NCBI GenBank assembly: GCA_035295125.1
Contig: DATGJP010000091.1
Location: 1 to 64,000 of the forward strand
Length of the DNA stretch: 64,000 nucleotides
Source: JAICMB01 sp035295125
GTDB taxonomy: Bacteria > Acidobacteriota > Terriglobia > Bryobacterales > Bryobacteraceae
Reading direction: 5' to 3'
The translations under genes and the position numbers were made by a program. Below, piece by piece: positions 47,366-55,329 of the stretch (positions within the stretch are counted from its first letter, which is position 1; each line of letters starts with the position of its first letter). Under the pieces are notes generated by a model. That model was not told where the DNA came from. It made no database searches and worked only from the letters and a program-made list of their open reading frames with translations.

Positions 47366-48190
47366 GTGATGCTGACCGCCACCGATCTTGTTTTTCGAGC
47401 CGGGCGCCGGGCATTGATCGACCGCATATCCGCGAGTTTCGAGCCCGGGCGGCTGCACCTCATCATCGGACCCAACGGCGCTGGCAAATCGACCTTTATT
47501 CGGCTGCTGGCGCGGCTGCTGCGGCCCGCCGAGGGAAGTGTGCTCTACGATGGCCACGACGTGGCGCGACGGAATGAGCGTGAGCTGGCCCAATGCCGGG
47601 CTGTTCTTTCGCAGGCGGTTGAGGTCGCATTCTCACTTCCTGTGCGCGACCTGGTCCAGATGGGGCGTTATCCGCATTTCACAGCGCGTCCCGGCGCAGG
47701 CGACCTCCAGATTTGCGAGGAGGTCATGCAGTTCTTCGACGTCACCGACATGGCCGACCGCAGTTATGGCACGCTCAGCGGAGGCGAGAAGCAGCGGGTG
47801 CAGTTCGCCCGCGTGCTTGCGCAGATCTGGCGTCCTCTCGGTGACGCAACCCGCATCCTCTTCCTCGACGAACCGCTGACCTTCCTCGATATTCGTCACC
47901 AGATCGATTTCATGGAAAAGGTGCGGACCTTCGCGTCCCAAAAGGATGTGGTGGTAGTAGGCGTGGTGCATGACCTCAACCTGGCTGCGCATTTTGCGGA
48001 TCGCCTGATCCTGCTTGACCGCGCCCGCATCCTCGCCGATGGCGCTACCCGGGAAGTGCTCACCGAAGAGCATCTGCGCACGGCGTTTGCGGTGGCCCCC
48101 GTGCTGCTAACGAATCCAGTCAACGGCAGAGTGCACCTGGCGTTCGAGGCTGGCGTGCCTCCCGAGGATTTGAAGCCTGTGGAAGGGTGA
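47366..48190 (+). CDS. Heme-type ABC transporter ATP-binding protein (HmuV-like)
   Basis: 274 residues; GTG 47366 or ATG 47369. Walker A GPNGAGKST, Q-loop VLSQAVEVAF, signature LSGGEKQRV, Walker B ILFLDEPLTFLD, and H-loop GVVHDLN are all intact. The SQAVEVAFSLPVRDLVQMGR stretch is usual in HmuV. The last codons (V-E-G) and the TGA at 48188-48190 belong to a palindromic genomic repeat that begins GTGGAAGGGTGA at 48179, so the original C terminus was altered by its insertion. Third gene of the importer operon. Confidence 0.9.
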   Translation: MMLTATDLVFRAGRRALIDRISASFEPGRLHLIIGPNGAGKSTFIRLLARLLRPAEGSVLYDGHDVARRNERELAQCRAVLSQAVEVAFSLPVRDLVQMGRYPHFTARPGAGDLQICEEVMQFFDVTDMADRSYGTLSGGEKQRVQFARVLAQIWRPLGDATRILFLDEPLTFLDIRHQIDFMEKVRTFASQKDVVVVGVVHDLNLAAHFADRLILLDRARILADGATREVLTEEHLRTAFAVAPVLLTNPVNGRVHLAFEAGVPPEDLKPVEG

Positions 48191-48245
48191 AGCAGGCGGT
48201 TTCGCCCGCCTTTGGACCTCACCGAGAACGCGCAGGCGCCTGCCC
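48179..48245. repeat. Palindromic repeat at the end of the ATPase gene
   Basis: It starts GTGGAAGGGTGAAGCAGGC and continues with GGCGGTTTCGCCCGCC, TTTGGACCTCACCGAGAACG and CAGGCGCCTGCCCTGC. It supplies the stop codon of the ATPase gene and ends about 19 bp before the next ATG. Confidence 0.72.
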
Positions 48246-48263
48246 TGCGCTACGCTGAACGAT

Positions 48264-49493
48264 ATGTCCACCGCAATCACAACACCAGAGGTCACCGCCG
48301 TCGAACACATCCAGTCGTTGGAGCGCGAATATCTGCTGCAGAACTATGCGCGTTATCCGCTGGTGTTGCGTAAAGGCAAGGGTTGCTACGTTTACGATCT
48401 CGATGGCAAGCGCTACCTTGATCTCATCGCCGGTATCGGCGTGAACGCCCTCGGTTATGCCCACCCCCGCATCGTAAAGGCCATCCGCGACCAGGCTGGA
48501 CTCCTGATCCACACCTCGAACCTCTACTATCACGAGTACCAGGGCCCGCTCGCCGAACGCCTCGCCAAGGTCAGCGGACTGCAGCGCGCCTTCTTCTGCA
48601 ACTCCGGAACGGAGGCGATGGAAGGCGCCATCAAAATGCTGCGCGCGCACGGCGGCAGGATCTCGCCCGAGAAATACGAAATCGTGTCGCTCGACAACTC
48701 CTTCCACGGGCGCACCGCCGGCTCGCTGTCGATCACCGGCCAGGAGAAATACCGACGCGATTTTCAGCCGCTCCTACCCGGCGTGAAATTCGTTCCCCAA
48801 AACGACGCCGCAGCCTTGGAACAGGTTGTGAACGAACGCACCGCGGGCATTGTCATGGAGTGGATTCAAGGCGAGGGCGGCATTAATCCGATGACCATCG
48901 AGTATGCACGCCAGGTCCGGGAGATCGCCGACCGTAATAACGCTTTCGTGGTTTTCGACGAGATCCAATGCGGTGTGGGCCGAGCCGGAACGCACTTCGC
49001 GTATCAGGTTTGTGAACCCGTCGTCATGCCCGACATCATGGTCGCCGCCAAACCGCTCGCCTGCGGCATCCCGCTCGGAGTCATCATGGCAAACGACCGG
49101 GCAGCCGCCACCATCGGCAGCGGCATGCATGGAACCACGTTTGGGGGCGGACCGTTGGCTTGCCACGTGGCGCTTGAATTCCTGAACATCCTCGACGAGC
49201 TGCTGCCCTCCATTCGTAGTGTCGGGGCGTATTTCCGCGCGCGGCTCGAGGAACTGCAGTCGCAATTCAGTTTCATCAAAGAGATTCGCGGGCAAGGACT
49301 CATGATCGGCGTGCAACTCGATGTTCCCGGCAAACAGATGGTGCTCGACGCCATGGCCGAGGGTATCCTCATGAACTGCACCCACGACACCGTTTTGCGC
49401 TTCCTGCCCCCCTACATCATCACCACCGCTCAGGTCGACACGGCCATCTCCAAGCTCAAAAAGGTATTCAAAAAGGGACATTTTGTCGCATAG
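48264..49493 (+). CDS. Class III aminotransferase (acetylornithine/4-aminobutyrate type)
   Basis: 409 residues with the fold-type I PLP pattern: CYVYDLDGKRYLDLIAGIG, FCNSGTEAMEGAIKM, SFHGRTAGSLSITG, the acid in FDEIQCGVGRAG, and the Schiff-base lysine in MVAAKPLACGIPLGV. The last is K-P-L-A rather than the common K-G/A-L-G/A. The closest group is ArgD-like, but without arginine-biosynthesis neighbours the substrate (N-acetylornithine, 4-aminobutyrate or other) is open. Start MSTAITTPEV is 73 bp behind the heme importer. Complete. Confidence 0.85.
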   Translation: MSTAITTPEVTAVEHIQSLEREYLLQNYARYPLVLRKGKGCYVYDLDGKRYLDLIAGIGVNALGYAHPRIVKAIRDQAGLLIHTSNLYYHEYQGPLAERLAKVSGLQRAFFCNSGTEAMEGAIKMLRAHGGRISPEKYEIVSLDNSFHGRTAGSLSITGQEKYRRDFQPLLPGVKFVPQNDAAALEQVVNERTAGIVMEWIQGEGGINPMTIEYARQVREIADRNNAFVVFDEIQCGVGRAGTHFAYQVCEPVVMPDIMVAAKPLACGIPLGVIMANDRAAATIGSGMHGTTFGGGPLACHVALEFLNILDELLPSIRSVGAYFRARLEELQSQFSFIKEIRGQGLMIGVQLDVPGKQMVLDAMAEGILMNCTHDTVLRFLPPYIITTAQVDTAISKLKKVFKKGHFVA

Positions 49494-49578
49494 CGACATT
49501 GTGTCCCCTTCGTCGGGCCTTACGTAGCTTTAGAATGAACGACTTAAGGCGGAACGCCGCGTGCTTTATAAGAGGCAA

Positions 49579-49746
49579 ATGTCGAAGAAAGAATTTCTCG
49601 CCTACGCACGCGCCGCTGTTCTGCTCCTGGCCGTCTCGATTGCACTGCCCGCCGGCACGCGCACCATTGGTCCGCTGCTCGAGAAATCCCTGGCTTGCCC
49701 GGCGCCTTCGGCCATAGAAGCGCCTGTCAGTGGCTTTAGCAAATAG
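49579..49746 (+). CDS. Small exported or membrane hypothetical protein
   Basis: 55 residues: a basic start (MSKKEFLAYAR), one hydrophobic segment (AAVLLLAVSIALPAG), then a polar tail with one Cys. AAGAGG precedes the ATG but only 3 nt away; a GTG at 49561 is the alternative. Its TAG abuts the convergent CPBP stop, forming TAGCTA. No family recognised, so it may be a small membrane peptide or not real. Confidence 0.4.
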   Translation: MSKKEFLAYARAAVLLLAVSIALPAGTRTIGPLLEKSLACPAPSAIEAPVSGFSK

Positions 49747-50730
49747 CTAAACGAACAGCATGCGCCAGGTGCTCACGACGAGTGCGTGGGTCACCATGGA
49801 GGCACGAACGCTGCCCGACCGCATGAACGCCAGGCCATAGAAAACGCCGGCGATTCCAGCCAGAACCGCGAATCGCCAGTTCGGAAACGTGCGGAACCAG
49901 AGATGCGCGGCGCCGAAGAGCGACGAGGCCAGCAGTAAGCCCGCTACCTGGCTTCCCAATCCGCGGCTCAGCAACTGCTGCAGAAATCCCCGAAAAAAGA
50001 ACTCCTCGCCGACAGCCAGAACCCAGAGGTATCCCAGGAACGTCCCCACCGCGATCGCGACCACTTGCCACCACGGCCCTTCCTTGGGCTGGAATCTCGC
50101 GAAATGGAGGGTCAGCGCCAGAACCGCCCCGACCGGCAGGAAGAACACGTATTGCTGCAGTCCGATCTTCCACTCGCGTTTCGACGGAACGAAGCCAAAC
50201 CGCACGTTCTCGATGCGGCGAATGGACAGCACGGCGAGCAAGCCGACGCGGATCCACATCAATCGCCCCAGAAAATCCAGCGAAATGCGCGTCGTCAAGT
50301 GCGGATAGAGCATTCCAAACGCCTTGCTGACGAAGACCAGCGCCATGAAGACGAGAAACAGCAGGTCGAGCACCCACATGCGCTTTGGATTCACATACCA
50401 GAACGACGCCACGGCCACGAGCACGGCCAGCAGAAGGAGCGATGTCGGGCTGAAGCGCCCCATCGCCAGGCTTACTACAACATAAGGGACGACCCCGCTC
50501 GCGGTCAGCAACCCGGCGCGTACCCACTTCGACGGGATGGCCTCAAACCGCTTCCGCACCTCCTGAAAACCAGGAACCAGGTACAGCCCAACCTCCAGAA
50601 GGATCCCCGGCAGAACAGCGCTGGTCAGCGACGCCGGGATATTCTGTTGTTGAGAGTAGAGGTACGCCGCGATGCAAGCCCCCGTCCATGCCAGTAGGAG
50701 CGCAATCAGGAACTGGCGCATTGGCTTCAT
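49747..50730 (-). CDS. CPBP (CAAX/Abi) family intramembrane metalloprotease
   Basis: 327 residues with about eight hydrophobic helices. The ABI motifs are present: EEFFFRGFLQQLLSRGLG (the E-E-x-x-x-R box), SLFGAAHLWF and SMVTHALVV with metal-binding histidines. Such membrane proteins cleave prenylated or other membrane peptides or have immunity roles in peptide-antibiotic loci; none is visible here. The start is ATG 50730, which shares the bases CATG with the divergent gene at 50729. Its stop touches that of the small gene at 49579. Confidence 0.83.
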   Translation of the reverse strand: MKPMRQFLIALLLAWTGACIAAYLYSQQQNIPASLTSAVLPGILLEVGLYLVPGFQEVRKRFEAIPSKWVRAGLLTASGVVPYVVVSLAMGRFSPTSLLLLAVLVAVASFWYVNPKRMWVLDLLFLVFMALVFVSKAFGMLYPHLTTRISLDFLGRLMWIRVGLLAVLSIRRIENVRFGFVPSKREWKIGLQQYVFFLPVGAVLALTLHFARFQPKEGPWWQVVAIAVGTFLGYLWVLAVGEEFFFRGFLQQLLSRGLGSQVAGLLLASSLFGAAHLWFRTFPNWRFAVLAGIAGVFYGLAFMRSGSVRASMVTHALVVSTWRMLFV

Positions 50731-51439
50731 GTTAGCACCCGTCATTTTGACGGCCCTGCTGGCGGATGACGGTCCTCCTACAGACCTGGTACGTAAAGTG
50801 GCGGCTCGCGAAACGCAAGCCCACGAGGCGCAGGGCAACTACACCTACCGGCAAAGCGTCACGGTAGAAGAGATCAACAAGAATGGCGTTCCCGGCGGCG
50901 ACTATCGCGAGGTCCGCGACATCATCTTCTCGCCCACGGGCCAGCGGACTGAGGAGTTCGTCGGCAAACCGGAATCGCGGCTACACAACCTGAAGCTGAC
51001 CGACGAGGATTTCCGCGACATCCGTGAAGTGCAACCGTTCCTGCTCACCTCCGACCTGGCGTTCATGTATGAGTCCCATTTCAAAGGCGAAGAAACAGTG
51101 GATGGCATCGATTGCTACGTAGTCCAGATCCGGCCGCGCCAGATCCTCGACAAGCAGCGCCTCTTCGACGGCATGATCTGGGTCAGCAAACAGGATTTTT
51201 CCGTCGTCCGGAGTGAGGGACAGGCCGTTCCGCAAGTCCTCACGACGAAGCAGGAAAACCTGTTCCCGCACTTCACCACCATCCGGCGCAAGGTCGACGA
51301 CAAGTTCTGGTTTCCGGTTGAAACGTACGCCGACGACACGCTGTACTTCCGCTCGGGTGCGCAGCGAATCCGGCTCGTGATTCGCTACAGCGAGTACAAG
51401 AAGTTTCAGGCCGATTCCAAGATCACGTTTGGGAAGTGA
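50729..51439 (+). CDS. Exported hypothetical protein, lipoprotein-sorting-like appearance
   Basis: 236 residues from ATG 50729 (MLAPVILTALLADDG). A longer start at 50672 would put a basic stretch (RNWRIGF) ahead of the hydrophobic segment and may be the real signal peptide. The body (GNYTYRQSVTVEEIN, FSPTGQRTEEFVGK, RQILDKQRLFDGMIWVSKQD, KFWFPVETYADDTLYF) resembles beta-sheet outer-membrane lipoprotein carrier-like proteins common in Acidobacteria; I cannot name a function. The start overlaps the divergent CPBP gene, and the 3' end overlaps the KirBac gene by 17 bp. Confidence 0.65.
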   Translation: MLAPVILTALLADDGPPTDLVRKVAARETQAHEAQGNYTYRQSVTVEEINKNGVPGGDYREVRDIIFSPTGQRTEEFVGKPESRLHNLKLTDEDFRDIREVQPFLLTSDLAFMYESHFKGEETVDGIDCYVVQIRPRQILDKQRLFDGMIWVSKQDFSVVRSEGQAVPQVLTTKQENLFPHFTTIRRKVDDKFWFPVETYADDTLYFRSGAQRIRLVIRYSEYKKFQADSKITFGK

Positions 51440-52343
51440 TTCGCGCGTGATCGCCGACGCGGTCGACGTATAAGTCCATATTGCCGTTTTTGTTGATCTC
51501 AAACGCCGCTGAAAAGCGGGCATTCCAGACAATCTCATCGAAACGATAGGAGTAACGCTGGCGCACGGTCTGCGCGAATGTCTCGTCCCATGCTTTGACC
51601 ATGATCAACAGCTCGGCCTGAAGTTGTTCAAGATCGGCCGGCGTCTTGCCGCGTAAGGGGCTGTCTTCATCGAGGGGGTGAACCACGGTCCACGTCAGCG
51701 GGAAAAAGTACACCTTGTCGCGCTCCAGCTTCAGGACATCGTAGGTGCGCTTGGAACCTCCGCCGTTGCGATCCACCGTCATCAGCATCACCGTGGCTTC
51801 GAGTTCGGTCAGTGAGTTTTCGCGGCGGTTGACCAGCCGGAACTGCAGGCTCATACCGTCCTGGTAGGGCACTATCAGCGCCCGGTCGCTGAAGCCAATC
51901 CTCGCCGACGGTCGCGAAACACGCCCGAAGAGCAAGCCCGTCGCCACGGCGAAACCCAACAGGCCGCATAACGCTTCCATGGCGGCAACGATGTTCGCTG
52001 GATGGGTCTTCGGAGCAATGTGGCCAAACCCGACGGTGGTCAGTGTTTGCGACGAGAAATAGAAATCCGTCATGAAGCGGCCGTTCGACATGTCACCTTG
52101 CAGAGCATTCGGTCCCAACGCGTAATACACGACGGCGAAAATCGCGTTCACAGCGATGTAGCCTGTCAGTAGAGTAAGGAAAAATCTCGGCCACGAGATG
52201 CTGACTAGGTGCAGGTACGGATGCACATCATGCCAGCTCGTTCCAAGCCGCGCAACATTGAACGTCCCGTCTTTATTAATCGCCCGGCGAAGTGGCGCGC
52301 TGTATTGCTGCGTCAGGCCCGGGTCGAACTTGACCTTCTCCAT
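51423..52343 (-). CDS. Inward-rectifier-type potassium channel (KirBac-like)
   Basis: 306 residues. Two transmembrane helices (about 54-76 and 115-137) flank a pore loop (TDFYFSSQTLTTVGFGHIAP) with selectivity filter TVGFG (103-107), a natural variant of TVGYG. The large cytoplasmic C-terminal immunoglobulin-like domain (FSDRALIVPYQDGMSLQFRL, then ELEATVMLMTVDR and YFFPLTWTVVHPLDEDSPL) matches KirBac. It conducts K+ across the inner membrane as a tetramer. It lies behind an exported oxidoreductase gene in the same direction, 17 bp apart. Complete, with normal length. Confidence 0.92.
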   Translation of the reverse strand: MEKVKFDPGLTQQYSAPLRRAINKDGTFNVARLGTSWHDVHPYLHLVSISWPRFFLTLLTGYIAVNAIFAVVYYALGPNALQGDMSNGRFMTDFYFSSQTLTTVGFGHIAPKTHPANIVAAMEALCGLLGFAVATGLLFGRVSRPSARIGFSDRALIVPYQDGMSLQFRLVNRRENSLTELEATVMLMTVDRNGGGSKRTYDVLKLERDKVYFFPLTWTVVHPLDEDSPLRGKTPADLEQLQAELLIMVKAWDETFAQTVRQRYSYRFDEIVWNARFSAAFEINKNGNMDLYVDRVGDHARITSQT

Positions 52344-52360
52344 GAGTCGAGTTTACGGGA

Positions 52361-53446
52361 TCAGCGCAAGCGGATGGTTCTGCCAGTGCGGGCCGATTCG
52401 CGCGCAGTATCCAGAATCTCGGTCACGATCATGTTGTTCTCGAGCGACGAGAGACCGGCGGGCTTGCGATGATTGATGACCACCGAAGCCAGGTATGACA
52501 GCGAGTCCTGGTCCTCCGCGGGGAGAGTCGCGGGCGTGCGCGTCTCTTCCTGTTCCTTCGGCATGCGGACGCGCAGCGTGTTCCCGCCCACCGCGATGGC
52601 GTAAGCAGCCTTGGTGTAAACTTCGAAATCCTTGCGGCTGAACGGCCAGTTCCACGAAGCCTGAATGATGCCTTGCGCCTTCGGATACTCCACCAGGATG
52701 GTGGCCTCATCGTCGACGCGCGGGTAGATCTGCGGCTTGATCCGCTGCGTCACAGCGGTGACGGCGATTGGCCGCTGATTGTCCATCATCCAGGTCATCA
52801 GGTTGGCGCCGTAACAGCCGAAATCGAAGAGCGCGCCGGCTCCGTTCTTCACCGGGTCGGTGAGCCAACCGAAAAACTCCGGTTGGACGTTGATCTCCCT
52901 GGGTCCCTCGTGGCCATCCATGGCCACCATTTTCCGGATGTCGCCACCGGCATGCTGAGTCTTGACCAGATCCCACATCGCGCCGTGGCTGCGATACCAG
53001 GTGGTTTCGTAGTTGACGATGACCGGGATGCCGCCGCGGTCGGCTGCTTTCCTGATTGCGCGGGCGTGCTCCATGCTGACCGCGAGAGGTTTTTCCATCA
53101 TGACCGGCGTGTGCCTCATCGCGCAGGCTTCGACCACCATCGGGTGATGGTAGGTGCTGGTGAACGTTGCGACGGCATCCGGTTTGACCTGAGCGAGCAT
53201 CTTACCCAAATCCGTAAAAAAGATCGATCCCACGAACGCATATTGCTGCCGGTATCTCGCCTGTAACTCGGTATCGGGTTCAAAAATTCCTACAATTTCG
53301 ACGTTGGGGTGATCGCGAACGGCGTTCAGAAACCCCGCGACATGACCGTGAACCAGTCCAGCAATGGCGATCCGCATGTGGGGTTCGTTCGACTGGGGGA
53401 AAACCAGACAGATTGGGAAGAGGAACAGGGTGAAAAGTCGACGCAT
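52361..53446 (-). CDS. Exported Gfo/Idh/MocA-like oxidoreductase
   Basis: 361 residues. The N terminus is a Sec-type signal (MRRLFTLFLFPICLVFPQ) followed by a Rossmann strand MRIAIAGLVHGHVAGFLNAV, where the glycine-rich loop is G-L-V-H-G-H rather than G-x-G-x-x-G. EKPLA is kept (VMMEKPLAVSMEHA). A start at MRIAIA (about 53374) would make a cytoplasmic protein. If the longer start is correct, the protein is exported and may carry its cofactor across, like other exported family members. The downstream KirBac gene is 17 bp away. Substrate unknown. Confidence 0.8.
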   Translation of the reverse strand: MRRLFTLFLFPICLVFPQSNEPHMRIAIAGLVHGHVAGFLNAVRDHPNVEIVGIFEPDTELQARYRQQYAFVGSIFFTDLGKMLAQVKPDAVATFTSTYHHPMVVEACAMRHTPVMMEKPLAVSMEHARAIRKAADRGGIPVIVNYETTWYRSHGAMWDLVKTQHAGGDIRKMVAMDGHEGPREINVQPEFFGWLTDPVKNGAGALFDFGCYGANLMTWMMDNQRPIAVTAVTQRIKPQIYPRVDDEATILVEYPKAQGIIQASWNWPFSRKDFEVYTKAAYAIAVGGNTLRVRMPKEQEETRTPATLPAEDQDSLSYLASVVINHRKPAGLSSLENNMIVTEILDTARESARTGRTIRLR

Positions 53447-53546
53447 GGTCTTGCCCGAATGATAACCAGTTTAAGGAATGCCGTGGGAATTCGCACGTTT
53501 GCCATATGGCACCCCAGTTGCTTACTAGAAATGCGTTCTTACTCTC

Positions 53547-53604
53547 GTTCGCGTACGTTACGGGCCTTCATACATAACCAACACTCCCCGAAGCGTACGC
53601 GAAC
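53547..53604. repeat. 11-bp perfect inverted repeat between the SDR and oxidoreductase genes
   Basis: GTTCGCGTACG at 53547-53557 and CGTACGCGAAC at 53594-53604, 36 nt apart, directly behind the SDR stop. Each arm contains the self-complementary CGTACG. It could be a regulator site, a recombination site or a weak terminator for the SDR gene. Confidence 0.5.
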
Positions 53605-53607
53605 TCC

Positions 53608-54357
53608 TTAGTACGGCCACGCAGGCTTGGTGAAAAGCCCTCCGTCTACCCACAACGTCTGACCCGTAACAAAATCCGCGCTATCGCTGGCAAAGAAAGC
53701 GACAGCGCGGCCGACATCGATCGGCGTACCGATGCGACCCAGCGGCGTCAGTTTCGCCCAGGTCCCCGAATAGTCGCCTGCCTCCTGTTTGGTGCGCTCA
53801 ATCTCGATGGCTCCCGGAGCGACGCAATTCACCGTGATGCCGAACGCGCCGAGTTCCACGGCCGAGACCTTGGTAAACATTTCAATGCCGCCCTTACTCG
53901 CCGTGTAATCCACGAGGTGAGGAAACGGCCATTTGTTGCAGCCGGAACCGATGTTGACGATGCGGCCCGCTCCGAACTGTTTCATATGACGGGCAGCGCG
54001 CTGGGTGCACAGAAAGCAGCCCTTCAGGTTGGTGCCGATGACGCGGTCCCACTCCGATTCCTCAAGATCCGTGAGCGCCTTCCAGGTCTGCACACCGGCG
54101 TTGTTCACCAGGATGTCGAGACGGCTGAATTCGCCCAGCACAGTATCAAACATGCGATCGACCTCCGTCGTCATGGCGACGTTCGCCTGGACGACCAGGG
54201 TGCTGCCGATCTCGGCCGCGGTCGCTTCGGCGCCTTCACGGTCGGAGTTAAAGTTGATCGCAACCTGGCAGCCCTGCCGCGCGAGCTCGAGCGCGATTCC
54301 CTTTCCGACACCTTTGCTGGCGCCTGTAATGAGGGCCTTCTTGTTCGCGAGCATCAT
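53608..54357 (-). CDS. Short-chain dehydrogenase/reductase
   Basis: 249 residues, classical SDR length. Cofactor motif TGASKGVGKG (11-20), NNAG (85-88), and the active site Ser138, Tyr151 and Lys155 (YTASK). The C terminus is SADFVTGQTLWVDGGLFTKP. It belongs to the broad glucose-1-dehydrogenase/FabG-like group; an acidic or basic residue near NFNSDRE suggests NADP preference but this is not firm. The start lies 24 bp from the divergent galT. Substrate unknown, possibly a sugar given its neighbours. Confidence 0.88.
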   Translation of the reverse strand: MMLANKKALITGASKGVGKGIALELARQGCQVAINFNSDREGAEATAAEIGSTLVVQANVAMTTEVDRMFDTVLGEFSRLDILVNNAGVQTWKALTDLEESEWDRVIGTNLKGCFLCTQRAARHMKQFGAGRIVNIGSGCNKWPFPHLVDYTASKGGIEMFTKVSAVELGAFGITVNCVAPGAIEIERTKQEAGDYSGTWAKLTPLGRIGTPIDVGRAVAFFASDSADFVTGQTLWVDGGLFTKPAWPY

Positions 54358-54381
54358 GCACAGCTATTGTAAGCAAAGACC

Positions 54382-55329
54382 ATGAGTGAACTGCGATGGC
54401 ATCCGTTGCTACGCCAGTGGGTCGCTGTGACGACGCACCGGCAGGACCGGCCGCAAATGCCCGAGAATTGGTGTCCCTTTTGTCCCGGCTCGGGCCGCGT
54501 GCCGGACGACTACGACGTTTATCTTTATCCGAACGATTTCGCGGCCTTTTCCAGCGATTCGGAGCCGTTTTCGCAGGACGCCGGAGCCGGTGAGCTGTAT
54601 CGCACGACGGGCGGCCGCGGGGCTACCGACGTAGTGCTCTACTCTCCGAACCACAACCTGCTGCCGTCGCAGCTCGGCGTAGAACAGTGGCGGAAGGTGA
54701 TCGGCTTGTGGACGCGGCGGACTGACGAACTCTTCGCCGATCCGGACGTGCAGTATGTCGCGGTGTTCGAGAATACCGGCGTGGCGATCGGCGTTACGAT
54801 GCCGCACCCGCACGGGCAGATCTACGGCTTCCCGTTTGTGCCGCCGCTCATTCAGACCGAGTTAGACACGGCCCGCTCGCATGCGCAATGCATCTACTGC
54901 AAGATCCTCGCGCGGGAGTTGGCAGAGGGCCGCCGTGTGATCGCCGAGAACGGCAGCTTTGTGGCGTTTCTGCCGTTTTTCGGGCGCTTTCCAACGGAAA
55001 CGGCGATTTATTCACGGCGCCATTTCCCGGGTTTAGCCGGCATGACCGAAGTTGAGGGCGTGGATCTCGCCGCGATGCTGAGCATCGTACGGCAGAAGTA
55101 TGACAACCTGTACGGTTTCCCGATGCCGCTGATGATGATGGTCCGGCAGGCTCCCGCCAAGGGCGAGTATCCCTATTTTCATTTCCATATCGAGTTTCTG
55201 CCGATCCAGCGCAGTCCGACAAAGATCAAGTACCTGGCCGGCGTGGAAAGCGGAACCGGAGCGTTCCTCAACGATACGCGGGCGGAGGAGCAGGCGGAGA
55301 AGATGCGGGCGGCTGAGCCTCAGGGTTGA
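54382..55329 (+). CDS. galT: Galactose-1-phosphate uridylyltransferase
   Basis: 315 residues. Zinc site C31-P-F-C34 in WCPFCPGSG, the catalytic H142-P-H144-G-Q146 in MPHPHGQIYGF (His144 is the uridylylated residue), and FHFHIEFLP near the C terminus. A second CIYCK lies at about 170. It transfers UMP between UDP-glucose and galactose-1-phosphate in the Leloir pathway; galK and galE are not adjacent. The last 62 bp overlap the convergent M28 gene. It is divergent from the SDR gene. Confidence 0.9.
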   Translation: MSELRWHPLLRQWVAVTTHRQDRPQMPENWCPFCPGSGRVPDDYDVYLYPNDFAAFSSDSEPFSQDAGAGELYRTTGGRGATDVVLYSPNHNLLPSQLGVEQWRKVIGLWTRRTDELFADPDVQYVAVFENTGVAIGVTMPHPHGQIYGFPFVPPLIQTELDTARSHAQCIYCKILARELAEGRRVIAENGSFVAFLPFFGRFPTETAIYSRRHFPGLAGMTEVEGVDLAAMLSIVRQKYDNLYGFPMPLMMMVRQAPAKGEYPYFHFHIEFLPIQRSPTKIKYLAGVESGTGAFLNDTRAEEQAEKMRAAEPQG

